A stretch of 64,000 nucleotides of DNA, taken from the NCBI GenBank assembly GCA_019454045.1, contig SKCR01041707.1, positions 37,501-101,500 of the forward strand. Direction: 5' to 3'. Each line of letters opens with the position of its first letter. Within the stretch, counting starts at the first letter, position 1. A program made the translations under genes and the position numbers. Of the stretch, positions 24,807-37,393 are shown in pieces. The notes under the pieces are model-generated. The model was not told where the DNA came from, did no database searches, and saw only the letters and a program-made list of their open reading frames with translations. The DNA is from Zanthoxylum bungeanum. Taxonomy: Eukaryota > Streptophyta > Magnoliopsida > Sapindales > Rutaceae.

Positions 24807-25444
24807 ATAAAATTTAATAGATATAGTATATTTTCACCTTTGTGTTGTTTGTGTGCTTTAAAAAAATCTTTTATATTTTTTTATTGTTTTGTAAAAAAAA
24901 ACACACTTTGCTAAATTATAGTCTCGGGAATCTAACTTTAAAAGACATTGTTTGCGGATTTATAAGAAAATTAGATGAGAAGTATATCATTGACCCATAT
25001 AGGGCATTCAAGTCGTTACTAGAAGTAAAACCAGAGGAAGATGTGAGCCACAATCACAACTACATTTCAATTTACTATTTTGATTTTTTTATCTATAACC
25101 TTTCTTTTTAGTAGCAGCGTTGTAGATTCAATTGTCAATACCACACGAATAAGGTGATATCTTCTAAACTCTACTTCTTATTATTCAGATATTGTGGAAC
25201 ATGTCTCAATTTGGTTGGGGGATAGTTGACTAGAATTCTTTTATTTTTTATTTTATTTTTTTAAATATTTTTGTCTTGTGTGTAAAAAAATAAAAAAAAA
25301 TAAAAAATTATTTATGTTTTAAAGTTATTTCTTAACAAGTTATTTCTGTTCATTTCTTTTTGAATTTTTTAAATTTATGAATTCTCCATGAAATTGTTTA
25401 AAATTGATTTTCACATGCTCATTTGACAAATATTATCAACATAT
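24807..25444 (+). other. Internal region of the non-autonomous element, left part
   Basis: It contains only a short frame (24842-25111) with no domain I recognise, including LGNLTLKDIVCGFIRKLDEK. No gag or pol is present. The region is interrupted by the copia element at 25445. Confidence 0.55.
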
Positions 25445-27394
25445 TGTTGGGAAGCGGCCGCGAGTGCGCAACGGAAAATTAAAGAGAAATTATGATGCCG
25501 CTATCCCTTTGCCCAAGACCCATTTGTTTTGATTATTCTACAAGCCTAGTCATGTTACTATATATATATTATAAGCATAAAAACTCATAAAACATGCAAA
25601 GAACATAAACCTAAACATGATAACTATCATAAGAACTCTAATTAAAATAAAAAAGAAAATGACTTACTTGAACTGAAGACTCATCCAGTCCTCCCTCCAA
25701 TCTACAAGATTTCCTCGAACTCAACAAGCTCTTCTACGTTCCAAAGAGCCACCCAAGTGTGTGGCCTCCAAATGTGCACACACCAAAGCCAAAACTCAAC
25801 GGCAAGACTACGCCTTGAGTGCACGAGTATTTTGCCCTTGGTGCTAGCCTAAACAAATACCTCAAAACTTTCAACTCGAGGTTCGTCTAGTCAATTAGAC
25901 TTAAGGATCCTCAAAATCAGTGACTTACTCTTTAAACTTTAGAGTTGCTCACTTATATAAACCCAAGACATGAAAGGTTTTGGTGTAAAAATTTGTAAAA
26001 AATTCTTTGGGTTTATATAGGTGCTCCAAAGACAACAAAATTAATTAAGAATCCGATGTGTGATAAATGCTAATTTAATCTTAGCCATTGGATCTTAATT
26101 TATTGGTTTAATGAGATTATAAAACCCTAATAAGAGTTTGGGCCGAATTGGAATTCAAAACAAATAAAAAATAAAAAATTACTATTCACATTTTTATTTT
26201 ATTTTATTTATTTATTTATTCCAATTCCCAAAGTGCCCCTATCGTTATTCACCAATCCATAAGCCACTATGGAACCTCATAAATGATCTGTTCAATAATT
26301 AAACACATTGAACCATTTATGAACAATTCATACAACAATCATATATGCTGTTAAATTTGTATTGTGGACTGTTAACCATTGATTTCGACTTTGTTGTGTG
26401 TGACCTTTTGGGTTCCCCTCAAGTTGGACATGAAATGAATCATGATAATTTAATCGAACATAAATTATCCTCCGATCAGATGGTCGTTCGATTTCAACGA
26501 CCAAGGTTGACATCTAGCAACATGCCAATGCCCCAAATGAGAAGGAAAGATATATACCCATTCTGTATACGATTTACATATGATACGGTCTCTCGCCTCA
26601 CTGTATCCCCACCGTTTGACCTAGGGTATGGAAAGTGTCTACCGATATAGTCAAATGTATGATGTTGATAGTGTCATGAATCGTGCTAACCCAAGAATCT
26701 CACATGATTCTTCCACTGCGGCCACAGTCTCAAGCACTGATCAGACATATCAACCCGCGAACTGGAATACTACTATTGTAAGAAAATATTATCCGAGAGA
26801 GTGGCGATTCTTTGTTGTATCCTTACAAACTTCATGTGTTTCAACAAATGACCCAATCATACCCTTATGACCGGATCTTTTGAACCGTGGAATGAGAATG
26901 TCAAAGTTATTTGATCCACACATAAGATTGTAAAGACCTTAAGTCTAAGGACTAGTCATACAATCAATACATGAAAGTTCTCACAGACACATGGGATAAA
27001 CACTCCATGTGAAAACTTTCAGCGGTCAGTTCGATGGACACGAGCAACTCATGCATCCATGTGATGCACCAAGCGGACGGATCTTCGCTAGTAGCCTATG
27101 AGATCGGCTACCTCACTTAAGGACGGATCATATCATCATGCTAGTCTCTCCGCTTTATGAACGCTCGGATTATTCATAAAACTATGACTAAGAACGTTTA
27201 AGAGTAATGATTCTCATAAGGCGTGGAAGTCATCGTCTTATTACTCATAGGGCTTTATTATAGTGTTTGATGATTCATATAAATTATGTAAGACACGTAT
27301 AATAAAGATTGCCATTTTATTAATTAATGAAAATATTACAAATACATGTACATATAGCCCATCCACAAGTTGGGTATAGAGCATATCCCTAACA
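25445..27394 (-). mobile_element. Copia element B, 3' LTR
   Basis: Because the element runs on the minus strand, its 3' LTR is on the left. It starts (plus strand) TGTTGGGAAGCGG and ends CCCTAACA, and matches the LTR at 32717-34694 over its whole length with few differences. The polypurine tract lies immediately to its right (acctctcacttg at 27395-27406, read AAGTGAGAGGT on the minus strand). The left flank is catat. Confidence 0.93.
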
Positions 27395-27408
27395 ACCTCT
27401 CACTTGCA

Positions 27409-30400
27409 CTATAGCCAACTAGTATGAATCTGGACACCATACTCTCGGGTGTGCATATCATGCTTTTGTTGAGTCAGCCCTTTAGTCAGAGAATCTGCAA
27501 GATTATCTTCTGTGGGTATTTTCTCTATAATAACTTCTTTTCTCTCAACAATCTCCCTGATGAGATGAAATCGCCTGAATACATGCTTGGATTTCTAGTG
27601 GGACCTTAGTTCATTTGATTGAGCAATGGCGCATGTGTTGTCACAGTACATTGTGACATCATTCTTTATCGCGGGAAGCACTTCTAGCTCCGTGATGAAC
27701 TTCTTTATCCAGACTGCTTCTTTAGCTGCCTCATATGCGGCAATATACTCGGCTTCAGTGGTGGAGTCTGATGTAGTTGACTACTTTGAGCTTTTCCAAC
27801 TGACAGCACCGCCATTCAAAGTAAACAGATATTCTATTTGCGATCTGCTGCCATCCCTATTGGTCTGAAAGCTCGCATCACAGTAACCAGTGACTTTCAT
27901 CTCAGAACAATCTCTGTATGTCAAAAACACAACATTAGTTCTTCTCAGATACTTGAGGATTGTTTTGACAACTGCCCAGTGTTGCTCACCAGAATTTGTC
28001 TGATACCTGCTCGTTATGCTAAGAGCATAAGAGACATCAGGTCTTGTGCATAGCATGGCGTACATGATCGATCATATTGCTGAAGCATAAGGGATCCTAC
28101 TTATACGCTCTCTATCTGAAGGAGTATGTGGACATTGCTCTTTAGATAATTTGATTCCATGACAAGTAGGTAAATTACCTCTTTTGGAATCTTCCATTTT
28201 GAATATTTTCAAAACTTTATCTATGCATGTAGATTGAGAAAGTCCTAACAACCTCTTAGATCTATTACGGTAGATCTTAATGTCGAGGATGTAGGCTGCT
28301 TCTCCCAAATTTTTCATGGAGAAATTCTGAGATAATCATTGTTTGGTGGCTTGCATCATGGGAATATCATTCCCGATGATTAATATATCATCGACATATA
28401 ATACAAGAAATACAACAGCACTCACACTATTTTTCCTGTAAACACAAGGCTCGTCTATATTTTTGATGAAGTCAAATTCTTTGATTGTCTCATCAAATCG
28501 TATATTCCAACTTCTGGAGGCTTGCTTGAGTCCATAAATGGACTGTTTAAGCTTGCATACTTTATTATGATCATCCTTAGATGTAAACCCATCAGGTTGT
28601 GTCATATAGATTTCCTCTACGGGGTTCCCATTAAGGAAAGTTGTTTTGACATCCATCTGCCAAATCTCATAATCAAAGTGTGCAGCTAGTGCAAGTAAAA
28701 TTCGAATAGACTTTATCATTGCAACAGACGAGAAGGTTTCGTCATAGTCAATTCTTTGGATTTGTCTATAACCTTTCACCACCAACCTAGCCTTATAGAT
28801 TTGGATGTTGCCTTCTGCATCAGTTTTACGCTTGTAAATCCACTTGCAGCCTATGAGTTTTATCCCTTCAGGTGCATCCACCAAGTCCCAGACTTGATTC
28901 TGATACATAGAGTCTATTTTGAATTTCATGGCCTCAAGCCACTTGACTGAATCAATGTCACGCATTGCTTCGTCATAACTGGTGGGATCGTCATTATCAA
29001 TGACCTGATCATGTTCCTCATCAATATGGAAACCATATCTTTCAGGCTCATATTTTTCCCTACCAGACCTTCTAAGTTCATAACCTTGTGGTTGTTCTGT
29101 CGCTGTTCTTTTGAGGGGCCTGAGGTTTAGTTCTATGTTAGTTTGTTCTTCTCGTACCTCATCGAGGTCAAGTCTAATCCCACTATATTTCTTGAGAAGG
29201 AATTCATTCTCTAGAAATTTAGCATTTCGTGAGACAAATGTTTTTTTTTTCATTTGGGACGTAGAACACATATGCTCTTGAGTTCAAGGCATATCCTACA
29301 AACTTTCATTTAACTGACATATCTTCCAATTTGTTAGTTTGTGTGAGCTTAACATATGTGTCACATCCCCAAACGCTTAGATAACTAAGACTGAGACGTT
29401 TCCCAGACCATAACTCATATGATGTTTGACTAACAGTCTTGGAAGGAACTTGGTTTAGTAGTAGTGTTGCAGTTTATAAAGCAAGACCCCAAAATGAAAG
29501 AGGTAGATCCGTGTCTGACATCATTGATCAGACCATATCTAATAATGTCTGATTTCTCCTTTCGGAGACCCCATTATGCTGTGGAGTTCCCGGAGGAGTC
29601 CATTGGGAAACAATACCATTTTCTCTCAAGTAATCTTGAAATTTACCGCTTAAGTATTCACCACCTCGGTCAGACCTTAGTGACTTAATACTTTTATTAA
29701 GCTGGTTTTCTACTTCAGCTTTGAAGTCTTTGAATTTCTCAAAGGCTTCATATTTGTACCGCATAAGGTACACATACCCATATCACAAGTGATCATCGAT
29801 AAAGGTAATGAAGTAGGAGAATCCACCTCTAGCGGTGACTGACATTGGTCCGCATACATCAGAGTGTATGAGTTCTAATGTCTCCGTTGCACGCTGTCAT
29901 TTACCTTTGAAGGGTAATTTGGTCATTTTACCAAGTAAACAAGACTCACAAGTTCCATAAGGTTCATATTTGAAGGGTCTGAAATACTCATCATTATGTA
30001 GCTTAGTTAATCTTGTTTCATTGATATGACCTAAGCGACTGTGCCATAGAAGTGATTCATTGAGATTATTCGAGTTAACGTTGTATATATTAGAGGTTGA
30101 ACATTCTTTGTTAATTTGTAAGACATAGATTCCATTATTCAAAATACCATCTCCATATTTTATTTCATTGAAATAAATAGAATATTCATTACAACTTATT
30201 AGGCATGAAAAACCTTTATTCCATAAAGAATAAATTGAAATGATGTTCTTTACTAGAGAAGGTACATAAACACAATCTTCTAAGTCTAAAACTAAACCAT
30301 TCGGCAAAACTAATGAATAAGTCCCCACGCACAATACAGCCAGTTTTACTCCATTACCCATGCGTAAGTCAACCTCCCCATGACGGAGTCTCCTACTGTT

Positions 30401-31339
30401 TCTCAGGCCCTGAACATTGTTACACAAGTGAGTCCCACAACCGATGTCAAACACCCAAGTAGAAGGTTCAGAGTTTTGAGAATATAGTTCAATCATATTC
30501 AACATACCTGAAGCATTGGGCTTCTTGGCCTCTTGGGCTTTCCTAGCTTCTTTGGCTTTCAAGGATCTGCAGTCTTTCTTCCAATGACATTTCTTTCCAC
30601 AAGAGAAACATTTCCTCTTTCATTTTTTCTTCTCCACCTTACCATTGGGCTTTAGGTGATCTAGAGCCTTGGCCTTGCCCTTATTTTTCTTTGGGCCTCG
30701 TGGCTTCAGGTCCGTACCCGTAAGCATGACGGAGGTTTTAAGCTCAAGTTTCAAGTCATTCTCTGTTTGCATTATCAAATTATGCAATTCTGCTAAAGTA
30801 GCTTCTTTATCAGACATATGAAACTGCATAATAAAGTTAGATAAGTCTTTTGGTAATGACTGAAGAATTAGATCGTGACCTATCTCATGATCCATGATGA
30901 ACCCGATGTTGGCCAATTTTTCAATGTGGCCAATCATCTTAAGCACATGTCCACCAACAGATCCTTCCTTATACCTTGTTTGGAATAAAACACATGACAC
31001 TTGGAATCTCACGGTATGAACGGAAGTTGCATACAACTCATTCAAGTGAAAGATGATGGTTTGAACATCCATATCTTCGTGAGCTTTCTGAAGTTCGTCT
31101 GACATAGAGCCAAGCATTATGCAAACTGCTTGCTCATCATCATCGACGTGTTTCTTCCAAGCATCAAATGTATTTTGTTCAGCATCTTATGTGAGTTCAG
31201 AGGGAAATGGTCTTTCAAGAACATAGAAAATCTTTTCTTGTCGTAAGACAATTTTAAGGTTTCTAAACCAGTCATTGTAGTTGTCCCCTTTGAGCTTATG
31301 CTCATCAAGGATGGAACGAAGTGATACTCTGTTCTCCAT
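27409..31339 (-). pseudogene. Copia element B gag-pol, decayed
   Basis: Domains in order from 31339 leftward: Gag (MENRVSLRSILDEHKLKG to the zinc knuckle near 30600); protease (WVFDIGCGTHLC, with DIG in place of the usual DTG, near 30440); GAG-pre-integrase (LLWHSRLGHI, CESCLLGKMTK); integrase (SLRSDRGGEYLS, TPQHNGVSERRNQT, near 29550-29690); reverse transcriptase (ARLVVKGYRQ, QMDVKTTFLNG, YGLKQASRSWN, LYVDDILIIGND, 28336-29271); and RNase H ending at the TAG 27409-27411. Stops (for example near 31190 and 30620) and frameshifts break the frame. Ty1/copia domain order is unmistakable. Confidence 0.93.
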
Positions 31340-32703
31340 TTGAATGTTTGTGAAATATTTTAACCCACCTGTTAAGAGAGAATATTAAAATTAGGAATAT
31401 GTTTTTATTAATGTTTCATAATAACATGGGCTTTTAATATTATGAAGTTGCTCACACTCAATTTTTTTAAAATTTTAAGCAAATCGCATTAACCTCAATA
31501 TGATGGATTTCTTGTGGGCAAAGATCCCATTATCATCATTTCATAACTCCGACTAGGGCCGGTCGTTATAAAATACGATAATTAGGTAGATTCTCAACCA
31601 ATTTATGATATAAATCACAATTCTTTGATCATTGGTTTGGGCAATCAAACATGCCATAGCTTATACTAGTCCTTGTGGACACCCAATCTTTGCCACTAAG
31701 TTATAAGACCACGCCTAAGGATCGCTGCGGCTTATGACTCAGAAAAGTCAAACCATTGTCAATAGTACGATTTAGGGACAAATTGGTATTGGTCAGTCTG
31801 GTAAAGCCTAGTCCTGCCAATACGGTTTAAGCCCTATGGGTTTATACTTTACAATGAGAGGCAAATTTAGACTTAAATTATTATTGAGGATTTTAGCAAG
31901 TTTAAGTGAATAACTATCAAATGGATTCCTCCATTGAAAATTCCCCAGAGGGAGGGTGGAGCGAACTCTCTTAAATACCCTTACCTCTTAGGCTCTTATT
32001 GCCTTGGTGACAGGAATAAACAATAGATCCTCCAAATTAGTCCAACACTTTAAATATGCTTTAAGGTAAGCTTTAAGTAAATGATTATCTAGATGTCTTC
32101 ACAGCTTTTCCTTTTGGCTATAAAAGGTAGTGAGTGAAGGAAGACACCAAATCATTATCTAACTCTAATAATACATTTGGTTAATTAACTTTAGTTTGGA
32201 AAGTTTTATTAACGCCTTGGTCCCACCCCACTTGTATATTTTATAATGTCTTTTATTATAACAAGTGATTTATATTATTAGCCTTAAAGGTAATAAATCT
32301 CTAAGTTAATCACAGAATAATTACTTAGCTAAGGGATAAGCAATACACTCTCTATTTCCTTAGAAAGTCTCTAGATGCTTGCACCCTAAAATAATAATGC
32401 CAATTCTAATCATACATAGAATCATCAAGCATATGAGTTTTAATATGTTGGAATTATTTTAGGCATTAAATAACTTTGATTAATATTTAATTATGATATT
32501 GCATTTTATTTTATTCAAATAAATTTAATATTCACATTTTTAACAGATGCGTGAACTTTAAATACAATTTCACAATTCAAATCTTAACCAAATCATGCAA
32601 AACTTGTGCCTAAAATTAAGTTCAGGGTGTTAACTTTCCAACGAGCTTTTACACACCCAATTTCGAGTGCAAATGAGAGAGAACTAATCAAAACAAAAAT
32701 GAC
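31340..32703 (-). other. Long 5' leader of copia element B
   Basis: About 1.36 kb of AT-rich, non-coding sequence lies between the gag start and the primer-binding site. It is expected to be the untranslated leader. I recognised no additional gene in it. Confidence 0.6.
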
Positions 32704-32715
32704 GCGCTGATACCA
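32704..32715 (-). other. Primer-binding site of copia element B
   Basis: On the minus strand this reads TGGTATCAGCGC, one base after the LTR end. TGGTATCAGAGC, complementary to initiator tRNA-Met, is the usual copia site. Confidence 0.85.
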
Positions 32716-32716
32716 C

Positions 32717-34694
32717 TGTTGAAAAGCGGCTTTGAGTGTGCAACGAAAAATTAAAGAGAAATTATGATGCCGCTATCCCTTTGCCCAAGACCCATTTGTT
32801 TTTATTATTCTACAAGCTTAGGCATGTTACTATATATATATATATATATATATTCTAAGCATAAAAACTCATAAAACATGCAAAGAACATAAACCTAAAC
32901 ATGCTAACTATCATAAGAACTCTAATTAAAATAAAGAAAGAAAATGACTTACTTGAACCGAAGAATCATCCAGTCCTCCCTCCAATCTACAAGCTTTCCT
33001 CGAACTCAGCAAGCTCTTCTACGTTCCAAAGAGCCACCCAAGCGTGTGGCCTCCAAAGGTGCACACACCAAAGCCAAAACCCAACGGCAAGACTACGCCT
33101 TGAGTGCACAAATATTTTGTCATTGGTGCTAGCCTAGGCAAATAACTCAAAACTTTCAACTCGAGGTTCCTCTAGTCAATTAGACTTAAGGATCCTCAAA
33201 ATCAGTGGCTTACTCTTAAACTTTAGAGTTGCTCACTTATATAAACCCAAGATATGAAAGGTTTTGGTATAAAAATTTGTAAAGAATTCTTTGGGTTTAT
33301 ATAGGTGCTCCAAAGACAACAAAATTAATTAAGAATCCGATGTGTGATAAATGCTAATTTAATCTTAGCCATTGGATCTTAATTTATTGGTTTAATGAGA
33401 TTATAAAACCCTAATAAGAGTTTGGGTCGAATTGGAATTCAAAATAAATAGCAAATAATTTTTTTTACTATTTACGTTACTATTCACGTTTTTATTTATT
33501 TATTTATTTATTCCAATTCCCAAAGTGCCCCTATCGTCATTCACCAATCCCTAAGCCAATATGGAACCTCATAAATGATCTGTTCAATAATTAAACACAT
33601 TGAACCATTTATGAACAATTCCTACAACAATCATATATGCTGTTAAATTTGTACTGTGCACTGTTAACCATTGATTTCGACTTTGTTGTGTGTGACCTTT
33701 TGGTTCCCCTCAAGTTGGACATGAAATGAATCATGATAATTTAATCGAACATAAATTATCCTCCGATCAGATGGTCGTTCGATTTCAATGACCAATGTTG
33801 ACATCTAGCAACATGCCAATGCCCCCAAATGAGAAGGAAAGATATATACCCATTATGTATGCGATTTACATATGATACGGTCCCTCGCCTCACTGTATCC
33901 CCACCTATTGACCTAGTGTACGGAAAGTATCTACTCATATGGTCAAATGTATGATGTTGATAGTGTCATGAATCGTACTAACCCAAGAATCTCACATGAT
34001 TCTTCCGCTGCGGCAACAGTCTCAAGCACTGATCACACATATCAACCCGCGAACTGGAATACTACTCTTGTAAGAAAATATTACCTGAGAGAGTGGCGAT
34101 TCTATGTTGTATCTTTACAAATTTCATTTGTTTCAACAAATGACCAAATCATACCCTTATGACCAAATCTTTTGAACCGAGGAATGAAAATGTCAAAGTT
34201 ATTTGATCCACACATAAGATTGTAAAGACCTCAAGTCTAAGGACTAGTCATACAATCAATACATGAAAGTTCTCACAGACACATGGGATAAACACTCCAT
34301 GTGAAAACTTTCGGCGGCCAGTTCGATGGACACGAGCAACTCATGCATCCATGTGATACACCAAGCGGACGGATCTCCGCTATTAGCCTATGAGATCGGC
34401 TACCCCACTTAAGGGCGGATCATATCATCATGCTAGTCTCTCTGTTTTGTGAACGCCCAAATTATTCAAAAAACTATGAATAAGAACGTTTAAGAGTAAT
34501 GATTCTCATAAGGCGTGGAAGCCATCATCTTATTACTCCAATGACTTTATTACAGTGTTTGATGATTCATATAAGTTATGTAAGACACGTATAATAAAGA
34601 TTGTCATTTTATTAATTAATAAAAATATTACAAATACATGTATATATAGCCCATCCATGCATCCACAAGTTGGGTGTAAGGCATATCCCTAACA
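32717..34694 (-). mobile_element. Copia element B, 5' LTR
   Basis: Pairs with 25445-27394. It starts TGTTGAAAAGCGG and ends CCCTAACA on the plus strand, and the right flank catac matches the left flank catat at four of five bases. An expanded (ta)n tract at about 32831-32853 is shorter in the other LTR. The two LTRs are very similar overall, pointing to a fairly recent insertion; the first 40 bp differ in a way discussed in the findings. Confidence 0.93.
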
Positions 34695-35505
34695 CATACA
34701 TGGTAACATATGATCATGGGTTGAAAGTGAAAAATTTATAATATTCAGTTCTCTAGTTTGGTGGAGTTAGCACTTAAAAGCAATGGAGTTTGTATTTTTA
34801 TTTACAAAAATAAGCAATAAAAAAAAACTAATCAAGCTTCTACTTAGTAACCAGACATCTTACCTCAACAAGTAGTGATTGTTCGAGTAAAACGATAGAG
34901 CTTGAGTTTTTTTTAAAAAAAAAAGAAAAAGAAAAAAAGTGTGAATAAGTTTGATTTTGTAGTCTCTCTAACTCGAGCAATTTAGTATGTAAGGGTGTAT
35001 TAACACTTAGTGTCATAAGGCCAACTGATATGGGAGTCACTGGCCCAAAGCTCATTAAATGAGTTAAGAAGAAAGATTAAGAAAATCAGACACTTTTCTT
35101 TTTGTCATTTGAGATCTAAGTAATTAAATCTGTAGGGGTGTCTTAACCTAAAGCCAATTGGTTTGAGAGTCACTGGTTCAAAGCTTGTTACAAGGGTTAA
35201 ATATGTATTATTATTTTTTGTTAGAAAAAACTATTTTTTATATAAATAATATATTATTGCCAAAATGTAAGAATTATGATAGAACTTTAGGATAAAAATA
35301 TTACTCTCTTTTCAACAAGACCTGTGAATATTGTCGGCATAATGAATTAATTGATACTTTGTCTCATGTGTATGGAAAAATAGTAAAATGTACATGAAAA
35401 TTTACTTATTTGATAATTAAAACAATTACTAACTTGAATAAGAATTTTTTTTCTTTTAGTTTTCGTTTAATTTACTAGGGACTAGTAATAAGTTAGTTGG
35501 AGGTG
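34695..35505 (+). other. Internal region of the non-autonomous element, right part
   Basis: No coding capacity. Two related segments, at about 34986-35066 and 35130-35205, share gggtgt-ttaac, aaggcca-ctgata/aaagccaattgg and gagtcactgg-caaagct, so the region contains a diverged tandem or SINE-like duplication. A purine-rich agttggagg precedes the 3' LTR. Confidence 0.5.
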
Positions 35506-36851
35506 TGATGAATACTAAAAAATGCACATTTATTAAAATAAAAATTAATTATTTTACACTTATAGTTTCATTAATTCCATTAAATTAGCACATTTGTAAA
35601 ATAATAATTAAATTTATGTTTTATATATTTTTATTGTGATTTTTATTTCTTATGTAGATGCAATAATATTTTGGATGCATGACTAGAAAAATGGACGTGA
35701 CATTTGAATTTTGGAGGCTAAAAAAGCGTTCTAACAGTGCACAATTTCAGAAATTTTAACTTTACGTAATTTTCGTATTTCGGCCATACTTTTTACTCCA
35801 ATATCGAATTGAGGTGATTATAGTTTCAGATGAAATAAAACTCAAATATTTACAACTTTGCTGTTTAAAATATTTTCTAAATCTGAAGTTTTCAAGGTCG
35901 AAATTGATGAAAAATCCAAAGTGTGTTGTATGTAATTTTAATTATTATAAAAAACATAAACGAAAAAAAAAGAACAAAAAAAATGGACAATCCCACCGAA
36001 AGTGAATGATTGACAAATTTGGTAAAATATTGGCCAATTATCAAATGAAGACAAATAATCTTTTAAATTTTCCATAGGTCTCTCTTGAAAATTTATGGGA
36101 TGATCTATTGTGTGTGTTTTTTTTTCTTTTGAAATTTATTTTTCTTTCAGTAATAAGATTATAAGTGTTTTTATTTATATATTGTTATGCTAATTTGAAC
36201 TCTGTTGCGAGTAAAGAGTGAAGCTTTTGGTATGAAAATATATGTAATTTTTATTTATATTATATTTTATAAATTGTGATAATTTCCCAAATAAAATTCA
36301 TATTCTTTCTAATTTATTTAGGACTCTTGACTAGTTGTAAACCGTCATCGATTGACACATTTAATACTTGAATCTCATAAATCAAAGAAAGTGGATTATT
36401 AAAGATATGAATTAATTATAGACAATATGATACCGCCTATATGACTGATTTTATATATTTGACATAATTGAGTACATAACTGGAATTGTTATAGACAAAT
36501 GTTATCACCTCATTTATGAATAATTTTATATGTTTTGACATATTTAGTATCTTAAGAGGACTAATTATCAACATGACGAATTATATGTGTTGACATAATT
36601 AATACTTGATTATTATAAAATAAATTGATTGGAAAATAATTATATTTATATTTTATAAAAAATAAAAAATATTTATATTTAAAATATCAAGAGTGGATCC
36701 ACTAACCCTAATATTTTTTTTATTTTTAATTGAGTTATTATTTTATCATATTAAATTTATTCATTGTGGATCAACCCTAGACTTACCGGATTATTTTATT
36801 ACTTTGACACTTTTATACTTGAGAGTAAAGAATCACTTTGTGAGTGCGTCA
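35506..36851 (+). mobile_element. 3' LTR of the non-autonomous element
   Basis: Pairs with 23510-24782. It begins TGATGAATAC and ends GTGCGTCA. It lacks about 150 bp that in the 5' LTR include the palindrome and TATA box (23900-24055), and carries other indels and many substitutions, so the pair is old. Confidence 0.85.
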
Positions 36852-36856
36852 ATCGC

Positions 36857-37393
36857 CATAAAATTAATCGTTTATAAATAATTTTTATACTTCGGAAATT
36901 TAGAGACAACTTCAGAGATTCAAAGTAATAGTTCGGATATCCGAAGTTTTCAATAAAAAAAAAATTAAGAACTTCGGAGATCTAAAGTCAAATCTTCGAA
37001 TCTCTGAAGTACACTTCAAAAACTTTTTCTGAAAATATAAATATAAAATATTATGACTCGTTTTGACAAATTGATATCTTTTTTTAATTAATTTTATAAA
37101 TTTCCAACAAAATACCCAGTGTGAAAATTTATTACATACGCACATGGAAATCTAGATTTCTCTCAAATGAAGCAGGAAGCTGGCATCCCCTTCAAAACGC
37201 TGACGCATATACAAAAGACAGCAACTCTCACACACAACAGTAAAAAAAAAAAAAATAAACAAAAAAAATAAACAAAACAAAACAAAACAAAACAAAAACA
37301 AAATCAAAATCAATTTACATGCAATCATATCCGGGGAAAAAAAAAAAAAACACGACACTCTCATCACCATCAATAATAAGAAGTTAAAAAGTT
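36857..37393. other. Upstream region of IBR5
   Basis: It contains several acttcgga/tccgaag motifs at 36888-37015, including a perfect 14-bp palindrome TTCGGATATCCGAA at 36932-36945. An A-rich aaaac-type microsatellite lies at about 37241-37310 just before the gene. The IBR5 leader and promoter should be here, but no clear TATA box was chosen. Confidence 0.5.

Noticed and set aside
24842..25111. Open frame in the non-autonomous element as a gag gene
   Set aside because: It is short, opens in a low-complexity AT-rich run and has no Gag motif such as a zinc knuckle.
34986..35205. Pair of SINE-like segments in the non-autonomous element
   Set aside because: They share blocks with each other, but no tail, no convincing A/B box pair and no target duplication could be found.
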